Positions 55,401 through 61,714 of a stretch of DNA of 64,000 nucleotides are shown here, piece by piece. How positions within the stretch are numbered: position 1 is the stretch's first letter; each line of letters opens with the position of its first letter. Where the stretch lies: positions 1 through 64,000 of the forward strand of contig NZ_CP017075.1 of the NCBI RefSeq assembly GCF_001742225.1, given 5' to 3'. This stretch comes from Novosphingobium resinovorum (GTDB lineage Bacteria; Pseudomonadota; Alphaproteobacteria; Sphingomonadales; Sphingomonadaceae). The position numbers were made by a program, and so were the translations under genes. The notes under the pieces were generated by a model that was given only the letters and a program-made list of their open reading frames with translations, was not told the origin of the DNA and made no database searches.

Positions 55401-56298
55401 CGGCGAAGGGGCGCAGGCGATCTGGGACCAGTCCGCGCAGGCATGGAGCAGCCACATGACGCAGCTGCGCGACGACGTGCAGCCCGCCGCCCGTCTGTGG
55501 GGCCAGGTCTACGGCGGCGTGAGCAACCGCGACGCCGCGCAGGCGATCGGCGGCACCGACTATGCCCTCGACTACCGCCAGGACTTCTACGGGTTCCAGG
55601 TGGGCATGGATCTCGGCGGGTCGATGAACGATGCGGGCTCCGCCGTGTTCGGCGTGACGGCGGGCTACATCAGCTCGCGCCAGAATTTCGAGCGCGGCGG
55701 CGACCGGGCGGAGTTCGACACGGTCAACGTGGGTGCCTACGGCTCGGTCAGGCACGGGGCGTTGTTCGGCAATGCGCTGGGCCAGTATGCACACCACGCG
55801 ATCGACGCGCACGGCCGGGTTCTCGACTGGTCGGACAAGACCAGCGGCGACGGTTACGGCCTGCAGGGCGAGATCGGCGCGCGGCTGGGCTCCGACAAGG
55901 TGTTCGTCGAACCGTTGGCCTCGCTGGCGTGGCAGAAGACGGATATCGCCGGGCTCAATCTGCTGGGTCAGTCGATCGACTTCGGCAAGCTCGACGGGCT
56001 GACCGGCAAGCTGGGCGCGCGGATCGGCGGCACGGCCAGGGTCTTCGGAACCGAGGCGGTGTTCTATGCCCGGGGAAGCTGGGTCCACCAGTTCGAGGGC
56101 AGGCCCGCCGCGACGCTGGTGAGCGGGGGCACCTCAGAAAGCATCGAGGGCCGCCGCATGGGCGACTACGGGCAGGCGGCGCTGGGCGTGACGATCCTCT
56201 CCGAAGGCCCGGTCAGCGGCTTCGTAGAGGGTAACGCCACCTTCGGGTCCAGCACCAGGGGCGGCGGCGGCCGCGCCGGCGTGCGCTTCCAGTTCTGA
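49468..56298 (+). CDS. Giant type V autotransporter with glycine/threonine-rich repeat passenger
   Basis: Classical monomeric autotransporter of 2276 residues. A GTG at 49468 with GGGAG six bases upstream gives a long basic N-terminus (RPRRHVLRLGTC) and signal peptide ending near APAAAA-PAC. The passenger (residues about 60-1950) is built from dozens of 25-30-residue units of the type GSVTTSGDYSxGIxAxxxxGDVxIxA, predicted to stack as a beta-helix. Near residue 1800 it changes to NSGxxD-type repeats (LNNAGTIRNLGDG, FVNSGRFDATKD). The C-terminal autotransporter barrel covers about 2000-2276 (LWGQVYGGVSNRD, FQVGMDLGGS, final FQF). It probably acts as surface adhesin or biofilm factor. It follows the FecIR-receptor operon by 186 bp and precedes the TIGR03032-like gene. 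Confidence 0.92.
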   Translation: MHDDRVNTILKPTRHLRSPARSRPRRHVLRLGTCLTGAAAALLIGTAPAAAAPACGLLTLTAVTCPASSSYPGGIHYGVGAGETPQDLTVHLGDGVVVETGDDYVNGINVTNFSGGAAAVIADGASTIATQGTGSIGVAGNTDAGDLTIHVGSVSTQGSEAHGVVAGSVSGAVDVQVGAVKTSGAFSDGVHVSGYSGAIGVSAGSVETSGLYSRGIYGVSTQGSLTIDAGSVTTHGDYSVGIDAQAGQPPVFDEETGQTVLGAPTDLTVHADSVKTGGYASDGVIATNFTMGETKVSIGAIATTGDESWGAYAGGFGNVSLSAGTVETSGTGSAGMGAVSIYGNVDISADSVTTHGDFANGINVLAYGTDAQLTITAGSVTTDGNNSAAIYAGGSAGYLGENHKFTVKADSVTTNGINTAGVVVKTGGDVDVDLGTVTINGDRSRGVIIQNADGDVTLNIDSIVTKGAVALGRDAVGLSIGNSFGTVDATIGSITTAGDHSPAILTNGAYSDQHFTIGSLTTTGDNAAGFQSFLDHGNLTLEVGAISTSGDDSPGVYAQSYAGDTAIKADQVTTGGSNSTGIKVTGVSTDGLDHQIAIDAGAITTKGDQSSGVDVLALGNDATIHAGSVTTGGAYASGIKVSALRGYSEDGTFFGGDVTVDAGTVVTTGDDSRGIETRTDGKTTITAVSVTTSGANAAGIHAYGYGDIAIDAGTVKTSGYRSDGINANNNVGGLSGGITITAGEVSTTGALSNGIRAAAYYGSTGIKADKVTTTGYGSEAVYGWSYYGNVDIDVGSVATSGTAARGVVAYSGGTTTINVGDVTTSGANVNRAFLGTGIKAVGAAVHVTAGSVSTAADYSAAIYANSNFVHDNGQAERDISVTAGTLVTTGFGSDGVDAINIGRGGNIAIDVGSISTRGDYAFGVYSYAVYGSNTVTVGDIATRGKVGRGIDATSVYGDVTITGNTIATKGDYSFGVLAKTGGARFSAGETLAVDVGEVTTEGFGSDGIRALSLGRQMDTVINAGSVKTSGDYAYGINAYTNGVGNAISITAGTIETSGKEALGIQAVNLAVAGDISIDVGSITNHGDVSAAIFAYSYDGKVSIDAGTVTDGAISVSARYGDVDVKAGTVTSDHYNSTGIAVSGQNISVKVDKVEETGTLGVGILALGAKTVRVDAGEILTATEGGFGVVAEGTDVTVNVGKVKTTGPIATGIYAAVFGTGNNGDITVTDALSTAGDISDGVFAISGGTIGIHNRGTLETSGQDSRGIVGFGMQGVTIDGTGTITTSGERSLGVLAQALGGTVSVSQAAISTSGHNAAGLYAGVYGASLDGQPLSGDIRIDVGSVSTSGDLSDGIVAVNAAQGGGIDITAGTVTTTGAGSAGIVAIGYSGAIRITAGDVTTTGDFVPGQPIGDYYYTAPHFNHGIYAVGASVDVTATGAVSTRGDFATGIYAAALDGKVTIHARDVATTGDKAAAVRGYSASGGVSVTTTGTISTSGRNAYGVLAFGAGPLDVTNSGDIATSGQFAHGIYALGGTGAVSTVSIANSGKVATSGEAANAIRAISHGGDVDVVSTGMVEASGKYASGVLAVVERPGRGGDKVALAEGEAEALPMLTVDVGKVTVSGEGSAGVVALSYRGDVSVKAQAIDASKGGAGLSTISAGTTSIEVGNVSSGGRGILTISAGDAEATVTGSVIAPNHVAIEMNSFSGDTVLNIGKGATVIGGGQHNPADDPYVGIGNAVILGSYTGVTLNNAGTIRNLGDGYTVYMADLGIGDELTTVYGAAITNSGLIEGNVKMTAVDDTFVNSGRFDATKDSDFGAGRDVFTNSGILAVSSGTSAAARVAAAPVSVTFKGLERFENSGLIDLRGGAAGDTLTLTGDYFGSGNAQLGLDLGKGVADKLVIQGAATGSTRIVLNQSASDATLLTKPIELVKVGAGSASTAFHMAAPDVGLVHYALAYEAGSFGLTAQAGAPVYRLARIGEGAQAIWDQSAQAWSSHMTQLRDDVQPAARLWGQVYGGVSNRDAAQAIGGTDYALDYRQDFYGFQVGMDLGGSMNDAGSAVFGVTAGYISSRQNFERGGDRAEFDTVNVGAYGSVRHGALFGNALGQYAHHAIDAHGRVLDWSDKTSGDGYGLQGEIGARLGSDKVFVEPLASLAWQKTDIAGLNLLGQSIDFGKLDGLTGKLGARIGGTARVFGTEAVFYARGSWVHQFEGRPAATLVSGGTSESIEGRRMGDYGQAALGVTILSEGPVSGFVEGNATFGSSTRGGGGRAGVRFQF
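49800..54650 (+). repeat. Tandem degenerate coding repeats of the autotransporter passenger
   Basis: The region encodes a run of related units of about 25-30 residues (75-90 bp). Each shows a V/I-x-T-x-G step, a GDxSxGIxA turn and a xVxIxAG strand. At DNA level recurring phrases such as ACCACCGGCG, GGCAGCGTC and GCCTCGGGC are scattered rather than identical, so the repeats are old and divergent. A few units carry 8-12-residue insertions between strands. Confidence 0.8.
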
Positions 56299-56309
56299 TC
56301 CCGATACCA

Positions 56310-56337
56310 CGAGGGCCGGGCACGCACCCGGCCCTCG
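56310..56337. promoter_or_regulatory. Strong hairpin between autotransporter and TIGR03032-like gene
   Basis: CGAGGGCCGGG (56310-56320) pairs perfectly with CCCGGCCCTCG (56327-56337) around a six-base loop. No T-tract follows, and the next start codon is only 20 bp away. It may terminate weakly, protect the upstream mRNA end, or reduce downstream expression. Confidence 0.55.
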
Positions 56338-56357
56338 CCACAAGCAGAGAACACGAC

Positions 56358-57560
56358 ATGACCGACACCGGCTCTGATTCTGGCCCTGATTCTGGCCCCG
56401 CTTCTGATCTCGCCACCGCCGAGCGTCCGGCCTCCGCTTCCCCCCCGGAGGCGGAGGCCGGAATGGCTGCGATCCAAACCACCACCGGCCGCGCGTCCGC
56501 CCCGGGAGCGGAAGCGGCTACGCTCGCACCCGGCGCCACCAACATCGCCGTCTCGCGCGGGTTCAACGCTTGGCTGCGCACGCACCGGGTGAGCCTGGCC
56601 TTCACCTCGTACCAGACCGGGCAACTGTTCCTCGTCGGTGCCCACGCCAATGGCACCGTCTCGTTCAACCAGCAGAGCTTCAGCCGCGCGATGGGCGTGT
56701 GCTGGCGGCCGGGGCGGCTCTACCTCGGCTCGCTGTCGCAGCTCTGGAGGCTGGAGAACATGCTGCGTCCCGGCGAACTGGGCAACAAGGCGTTCGACGC
56801 CGTGCTGGTCCCGCGCAATGCCCAGACCATCGGCGACCTCGATATCCATGAGGTCGGCGCGGACCGGGACGGCCGGGTGATCTTCGTCAACACCAAGTAC
56901 AGCTGCCTCGCCACGCTGGACCTGACCCACAGCTTCAGGCCGATCTGGAAGCCGGCGTTCATCTCCAAGCTGGCGCCGGAGGACCGCTGCCACCTCAACG
57001 GCATGGCGATGGCGGACGGGGAAGTGCGCTACGTCACCGCCGTCAGCCGCTCCGATGTGCTCAGCGGGTGGCGCGAGCGGCGGCATGAGGGCGGGGTGCT
57101 GATCGACGTGCGCGACGACCGCATCGTCACCGACCAGCTTTCGATGCCGCATTCCCCGCGCGTGGTCGGCGAACAAGTCTACGTGCTCGACAGCGGACGG
57201 GGCCAGATCGTGCGGATCGACCCCGCGAGCGGCGAGAAGACCGACATCGCGTTCTGCCCCGGCTTCCTGCGCGGCATGGCCATCCACCATGGCCATGCCA
57301 TCGTCACACTCTCGAAGCCGCGCGACGGCACTTTCAAGGGCCTGTTGCTCGATGGCGAACTGAAGAAGCGCGATGCCGAGGCGTGGTGCGGCCTCATGGT
57401 CGTGAACCTCGCGACCGGCCACATCGTCGAATGGGTGCGCCTCGAAGGCCACATCACCGAGTTGTTCGATGTCGCCGCCATGCCCGGCGTGGCCTGCCCC
57501 ATGTCGGTCGGCCCGCAGACCGAGGAAATCCGGAGCACGATCACCTTCGATCAGCTTTGA
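56358..57560 (+). CDS. TIGR03032/DUF4915-like protein
   Basis: A 400-residue protein without a signal peptide. The first about 60 residues are low-complexity (Asp/Gly/Pro/Ala). The rest resembles the TIGR03032/DUF4915 family, predicted to fold as a beta-propeller: repeated strands are visible in GFNAWLRTHRVSLAFTSYQ, RPGRLYLGSLSQLWRLEN, CHLNGMAMADGEVRYVTAVSRSD, SPRVVGEQVYVLDSGRGQIVRID and GFLRGMAIHHGHAIVTLS. The function of the family is not established. It lies 59 bp after the autotransporter, separated by a hairpin, and is likely co-expressed, so a role in making, modifying or secreting the adhesin is plausible. That is inference. Confidence 0.7.
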   Translation: MTDTGSDSGPDSGPASDLATAERPASASPPEAEAGMAAIQTTTGRASAPGAEAATLAPGATNIAVSRGFNAWLRTHRVSLAFTSYQTGQLFLVGAHANGTVSFNQQSFSRAMGVCWRPGRLYLGSLSQLWRLENMLRPGELGNKAFDAVLVPRNAQTIGDLDIHEVGADRDGRVIFVNTKYSCLATLDLTHSFRPIWKPAFISKLAPEDRCHLNGMAMADGEVRYVTAVSRSDVLSGWRERRHEGGVLIDVRDDRIVTDQLSMPHSPRVVGEQVYVLDSGRGQIVRIDPASGEKTDIAFCPGFLRGMAIHHGHAIVTLSKPRDGTFKGLLLDGELKKRDAEAWCGLMVVNLATGHIVEWVRLEGHITELFDVAAMPGVACPMSVGPQTEEIRSTITFDQL

Positions 57561-57850
57561 ACGACCCAGGGAGGGAGCGAAGGTCGCGGTGGTTGCCCCT
57601 GCCGCGGCCTTCGTCTCGGTTTATCGCGGACAGGCCGGAAAAGAAGGCAGTCGGGATCTGGAAATCGAAGATCCGGTGAGCATCTGGAAAGCGGGCGGCC
57701 GCGCAATGGACCCGGAGGCCGCCAGATCGAATGTACCGGCCCGGATCGAATGCACCGGCATGGACAGCCAATGACGATTATGTCCTTCTTGGCGATCATG
57801 CGAAATCGCGGCATCGATGAAGGGCACTGGCTCATCGTTGGGAGAGGTCG

Positions 57851-58798
57851 ATGGCTACAAGGACCGCGGAGCAATATCCGCCGGAACATTATTCCGGGTG
57901 GTTGTTCGGCGCCGACGACACGCCCATCGCGTTCGACAGCTTCAACGCGGAGATCGTCGTCGATTTCGATGGCGGATGGTCGGAACTTCGACGCTTGAAA
58001 TGGTCGCGTACCTTGGATGCCACCTGGCATACCGATAGACGGTGCTATTTCCTCACGCTGATGCTCGATGGCCCGGTCGAGGTGGATCGCCGGAACGTCG
58101 CGCTCGCTCAGATGGCTCCCTATGGGGGGCGGCGGGTCCGGTTGGTCCCGCCGGACCAGACGATCCACTCGGTAAGCGTCGCGGACGGCGAGGCGCGCGC
58201 CATGCGCTGTTTCCTCGAGGCGGACCTCGTTGAATCCGTCTGCGCGAGGCCGCCCAGTTTTGAGGAACGGGCACATCTCGGCTCCATCGACCTGAGCGGC
58301 GGTCCGCTGGAATGGCTACTGTTGCGTATGTACCGCGAGATGAGCAATGGAGAGATCGGGCTGCGGATCGCGCTGGAGGGCATCGCGCGTGAAATAGCGG
58401 TCGAGATCGCGCGCGCGATCGAGGGAAGGCGGGCTGGGACGCGCCGCCTTTCCGGGGGACTGGCGCCCTGGCGGATGCGCCTGGTGCTCGAACGGATCCA
58501 TGCCGAAGGCCCGCTGCCGAATATCATCGAACTCGCCGCGATATGCGGGTTGACGTCCCGCCATCTGGGCCGGGCTTTCCATCAGGAGACCGGTCGGACG
58601 CTGGGCAGGTTCATCGCCGCCGCCATGGCCGAGCGGGCCGGCAGGATGCTGGAGGCGGGGGTTCCGGTCGGCGCTGTCGGGGCGGCGCTGGGCTATTCGA
58701 GTTCGAGCAGCTTTGCGCATGCGTTTGCGCGGGAGACAGGCGTGTTGCCGTCGAGCATTCGCGACGGTCATCGGCACAGAGGGAGCCGAACATCTTAG
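57851..58798 (+). CDS. AraC-family transcriptional regulator
   Basis: AraC/XylS-type activator of 315 residues. The C-terminal two-HTH domain is clear: IIELAAICGLTSRHLGRAFHQETGRTLGRFI and AAMAERAGRMLEAGVPVGAVGAALGYSSSSSFAHAFARETG. The N-terminal region (YFLTLMLDGPVEVDRRNVALAQM, LVPPDQTIHSVSV) looks like a small-molecule-binding cupin-like domain. GGAGAGG lies directly before the ATG at 57851. It is co-directional with the SDR gene 107 bp downstream, its likely target. The 290-bp gap upstream (57561-57850) shows no gene. Confidence 0.88.
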   Translation: MATRTAEQYPPEHYSGWLFGADDTPIAFDSFNAEIVVDFDGGWSELRRLKWSRTLDATWHTDRRCYFLTLMLDGPVEVDRRNVALAQMAPYGGRRVRLVPPDQTIHSVSVADGEARAMRCFLEADLVESVCARPPSFEERAHLGSIDLSGGPLEWLLLRMYREMSNGEIGLRIALEGIAREIAVEIARAIEGRRAGTRRLSGGLAPWRMRLVLERIHAEGPLPNIIELAAICGLTSRHLGRAFHQETGRTLGRFIAAAMAERAGRMLEAGVPVGAVGAALGYSSSSSFAHAFARETGVLPSSIRDGHRHRGSRTS

Positions 58799-58905
58799 CA
58801 AAGCGAAAGAAAATGTCCTCATTTCGATGATTGGGAACGCCTCGCGTTGAGGCGCCTGTGCGGCCTGCGTAGCTTTGCGGCAGTCGAGCAGGATGAGGAA
58901 CTGGA

Positions 58906-59790
58906 ATGGAACGCCAAACAGAGATGGATCTGACCGGCAAGGTTGCGATCATCACGGGTGCTAGCCGCGGGGTAGGGCGGCAGTCCGCACTGGACTTCGC
59001 GCGGCGGGGAGCCAGGGTGGTGCTGGCCGCGCGGACGGTCGATACCAGCGACACGCTGCCCGGCAGCCTTGGCGAGACCATGCAGGAAATAGAGGCCTTC
59101 GGCGGAGCGGCGCTGCCCGTACAGACCGATCTCGCCAGCGAAGCCGATCTCAAGAAGCTGGTGGCGGCGGCGGTGGACCGCTTTGGCGGCGTGGACATAT
59201 TGGTCAACAATGCCGCTGCCACCAACGGGCCGATCTGGAGCACCCGCTTCCTGGACCTGAGCCGCGAGGATTGGCTCTATCAGTTCGATGTCAACGTCCA
59301 TGCGCCGTTCACGCTGATCCAACTGGTCGTCCCGATCATGGAAAAGCGCGGCGGTGGCCGGATCATCAATCTCTCCACCGGCAGCGGCGAAGTCTTCCGG
59401 ATGCCGGAGGAGCCGCGCAAACTGGACGCTGTCGGCGAATTCAGCCTCGCCGTGCCCGGCTATTATTCGAGCAAGCGGGCGCTCGATCGGCTCGGGAACT
59501 GCCTTGCGCCCGAACTGGCGCGGAAAAATATCTTCATCATCGGCCTCCACCCAGGTCTTGTCGCGACCGAGCTGGTCGCCATCCGCGTGCGGGAAGCCGG
59601 ATTGGACGACAGCGTGGCAGTGTCGATGACGGTTCCCGCCCGAATGATCGTCTATTTTTCCGCCTGCGAAAATCCGGCCGAATATACGGGCAGGTTGTTC
59701 TGGGCCGAGCGCGAACTGGCCGACATGGCGATTCCATTGGACGGTATCGCCCAGCCTTTCGTGAACACCGGATCGACACCGGCCGCTTAA
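58906..59790 (+). CDS. SDR family oxidoreductase
   Basis: Short-chain dehydrogenase/reductase of 294 residues, somewhat longer than the classical length. The cofactor motif TGASRGVG is near residues 19-26, NNAAA follows strand 4, the catalytic Ser is in NLSTGSGEV and the Tyr/Lys in YYSSKRA. The C-terminal 60 residues (MIVYFSACENPAEYTGRLF and on) differ from the usual INGG end and resemble SDRs with an extended substrate lid. AGGA lies about eight bases before the ATG at 58906; ATG 58924 is an alternative. It follows the AraC gene and is probably under its control. The substrate is unknown. Confidence 0.87.
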   Translation: MERQTEMDLTGKVAIITGASRGVGRQSALDFARRGARVVLAARTVDTSDTLPGSLGETMQEIEAFGGAALPVQTDLASEADLKKLVAAAVDRFGGVDILVNNAAATNGPIWSTRFLDLSREDWLYQFDVNVHAPFTLIQLVVPIMEKRGGGRIINLSTGSGEVFRMPEEPRKLDAVGEFSLAVPGYYSSKRALDRLGNCLAPELARKNIFIIGLHPGLVATELVAIRVREAGLDDSVAVSMTVPARMIVYFSACENPAEYTGRLFWAERELADMAIPLDGIAQPFVNTGSTPAA

Positions 59791-59925
59791 CAACCAATGT
59801 CAGTAGTGACAGAGTGTGTGGAATAGTACACTCCGATTGACGGCCTTCGTTCGGTGTGTTGACCGTATTGTGGCGGAATGAATCAACGCTGATATATGAG
59901 TAATGTCCTCGGTAACTAACTAAAC

Positions 59926-59941
59926 ATACAAAAATTTGTAT
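59926..59941. promoter_or_regulatory. AT-rich palindrome upstream of the peroxidase cluster
   Basis: ATACAAAAATTTGTAT has seven-base-pair arms and lies in an AT-rich pocket of otherwise GC-rich DNA, about 55 bp upstream of the gene at 59995. It is in a suitable place for an operator of the 59995-63126 operon. No regulator gene is adjacent. Confidence 0.4.
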
Positions 59942-59994
59942 TTTATTGATTTCTGATACGCACAGACCTGGCAGGCTGATTTGGGAGGATCGCC

Positions 59995-60432
59995 ATGGGA
60001 CAGTCGGTATCGCAGTGGCTGAAGATGGACCAGGCTGCGCTCGATGCGCTGTTTTCCGCGCATGAGGCGGGGCCGATTCCCGATGGCGAGGCCAGAGGGA
60101 CGGCGATCATCGCGCCGGGCACCTCGGTTTCGGACGAGATCGCCAAGCTCATCAATATCTTCGCCTGGCAGGGCAAGGTCTTCGACGGCGAGCATGGTTT
60201 CCTGCGCAACACCATCCTGCCGTTCGGGCTCAAGGCGATCGTCGCCAAAGTCTACAAGGAGCCGAGCTGGCTGGACGGAAAGGAGTGCATCGTGCTCGAC
60301 TATTCCGACACCTCGCTGCTGGCATCGCACGTGCGCGACGAGATCCGGATGATCGAGCCGGGGCTCTATCTGGGCAAGGTCTACTGGGACAAGACGCGGC
60401 TGATCGACTTCGCGCTCGAGTTCGGCGGCTGA
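59995..60432 (+). CDS. Conserved protein of unknown function (peroxidase-cluster)
   Basis: A 145-residue soluble protein that I do not recognise as a named family. It has a helical N-terminus (VSQWLKMDQAALDALFSAHEAG) and then IIAPGTSVSDEIAKLINIFAWQGKVFD. The C-terminal half has beta strands ending in a distinctive run: ECIVLDYSDTSLLASHVRDE, IRMIEPGLYLGKVYW and IDFALEFGG. This last part reads like a small lipocalin- or barrel-type fold, and proteins with a GLYLGKVYW element recur beside oxidative enzymes. It is the first gene of a run of three, with 10 bp to the next. The upstream 200 bp contain an AT-rich palindrome. Confidence 0.65.
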   Translation: MGQSVSQWLKMDQAALDALFSAHEAGPIPDGEARGTAIIAPGTSVSDEIAKLINIFAWQGKVFDGEHGFLRNTILPFGLKAIVAKVYKEPSWLDGKECIVLDYSDTSLLASHVRDEIRMIEPGLYLGKVYWDKTRLIDFALEFGG

Positions 60433-60442
60433 TCGGGCCGCC

Positions 60443-61714
60443 GTGATCCGGCAGGGACACATCTTCATCGCCTCGCCCCTCCGCTTCGGCGTACGCGTCG
60501 AACTGGAGCGGACGCTGGCGTCGATGACCTCGTCTCCCGGCCAGGCAGAGCCCGAGAACTGGCTGGTGCCGTTCGGGCGGCTCAAGCGCATCCATGTCGC
60601 GCGGTTCGTCGTGCTCGACGATCCCTCGCTGCGGGACCGCATCGCGCTGGCCGAGAGCCTGCCGGTGACCGAGCCGGTGCGATTGGCGTTCATCGCCGAC
60701 TACGATGGCGGGGATGCGGAGTTCCTCGAGGCGCTGGCGGTGGTGGCGGGGCCGGGGCTGCGCAAGATATTCGGGTTCTGCATCGACTTCGAACCGCGCA
60801 CCGACCTCATCGCGTGGATGCGCGCCCATCGCTGCCGGACGGCGGCCAATTACATCAACTGGCGCGGGCGGGGCACCCGGCAGATTGCCGAGGAGGCGGC
60901 GCTGCATCGCGCGCTGCGCGCGGCGCGGCTGGCGCACCGGACGGAAGATCCGGAAACGCTCTGGCCGATCCTTGCGCAAGCGGGGCAGGCGGTGCCGCTG
61001 ACGCCGCTGCAGAAGATGCCGCTGCTGCACAGGCTCGGCGACATCGCCCACTTCCTGCTGCTCCCGGTGCTCGCCCTGGTGCTGCTGCCGCTGATCGTGC
61101 TGGGTCTGCTGCCGTTCGTGCTGCTGCTGCGCCGCCGGGAGAAGACCGACCCGGTGCTCGCCCCGGTGCCTGACCGGGAGCGCAACCGCATGCTCTCGGC
61201 GCAGGAGGACCACGACATCACCAACCAGTACAGCGCCATCGGCTCGCTCAAGCCGGGGCGATTCCGGCGGTGGCTGGCGGTGGTGATCCTGTGGGTAATC
61301 GGCTGGGGCGCGCGGCACATCTATCGCAAGGGGCGGCTCGCGCGGGTCAACACGATCCACTTCGCGAGCTGGACGTTCCTCGACGACAGGCGCCGCGTCT
61401 ATTTCGCCAGCAATTACGATGGCAGCCGCGAGGCGTACAACGACGACTTCATCAACAAGGTGGCCTTCGGGCTGAACCTGTCGTTCTCCAACGGCCTCGG
61501 CTATCCGCGCACCGACTGGCTGATCCGCGGCGGAGCGAGGCGCGAGGAGGATTTCAAGCGCTACCTGTTCCACCACCAGATCCCGACGCAGGTATGGTTC
61601 AAGGCATTCCCAGGGCTGTCCAACTACGACATGGCGCGTAATGCCCGCATTCGCGCGGGGTTCGAGGCGAGGCCGCGCGGGCGTGCGCTGCGCCGCTGGA
61701 TCGCCGAGATATGA
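60443..61714 (+). CDS. Membrane protein of unknown function (peroxidase-associated)
   Basis: A 423-residue protein with two hydrophobic parts (about 197-226, and about 275-290) separating two soluble regions. The N-terminal part (RVELERTLASM, PFGRLKRIHVARFVVLDD, PVRLAFIADYDG) and the C-terminal part (INTIHFASWTFLD-like: VNTIHFASWTFLDD, RRVYFASNYDGSREAYNDDF) both show the same H/F-A-x-[WF]-x-hydrophobic-DD ... SNYDG pattern. This suggests two copies of a ferredoxin-like alpha+beta fold as seen in DyP-type peroxidases and chlorite dismutases. No heme-ligand could be assigned. It starts at a GTG and overlaps the DyP gene by ATGA, so a functional link with that peroxidase is likely. Confidence 0.7.
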   Translation: MIRQGHIFIASPLRFGVRVELERTLASMTSSPGQAEPENWLVPFGRLKRIHVARFVVLDDPSLRDRIALAESLPVTEPVRLAFIADYDGGDAEFLEALAVVAGPGLRKIFGFCIDFEPRTDLIAWMRAHRCRTAANYINWRGRGTRQIAEEAALHRALRAARLAHRTEDPETLWPILAQAGQAVPLTPLQKMPLLHRLGDIAHFLLLPVLALVLLPLIVLGLLPFVLLLRRREKTDPVLAPVPDRERNRMLSAQEDHDITNQYSAIGSLKPGRFRRWLAVVILWVIGWGARHIYRKGRLARVNTIHFASWTFLDDRRRVYFASNYDGSREAYNDDFINKVAFGLNLSFSNGLGYPRTDWLIRGGARREEDFKRYLFHHQIPTQVWFKAFPGLSNYDMARNARIRAGFEARPRGRALRRWIAEI

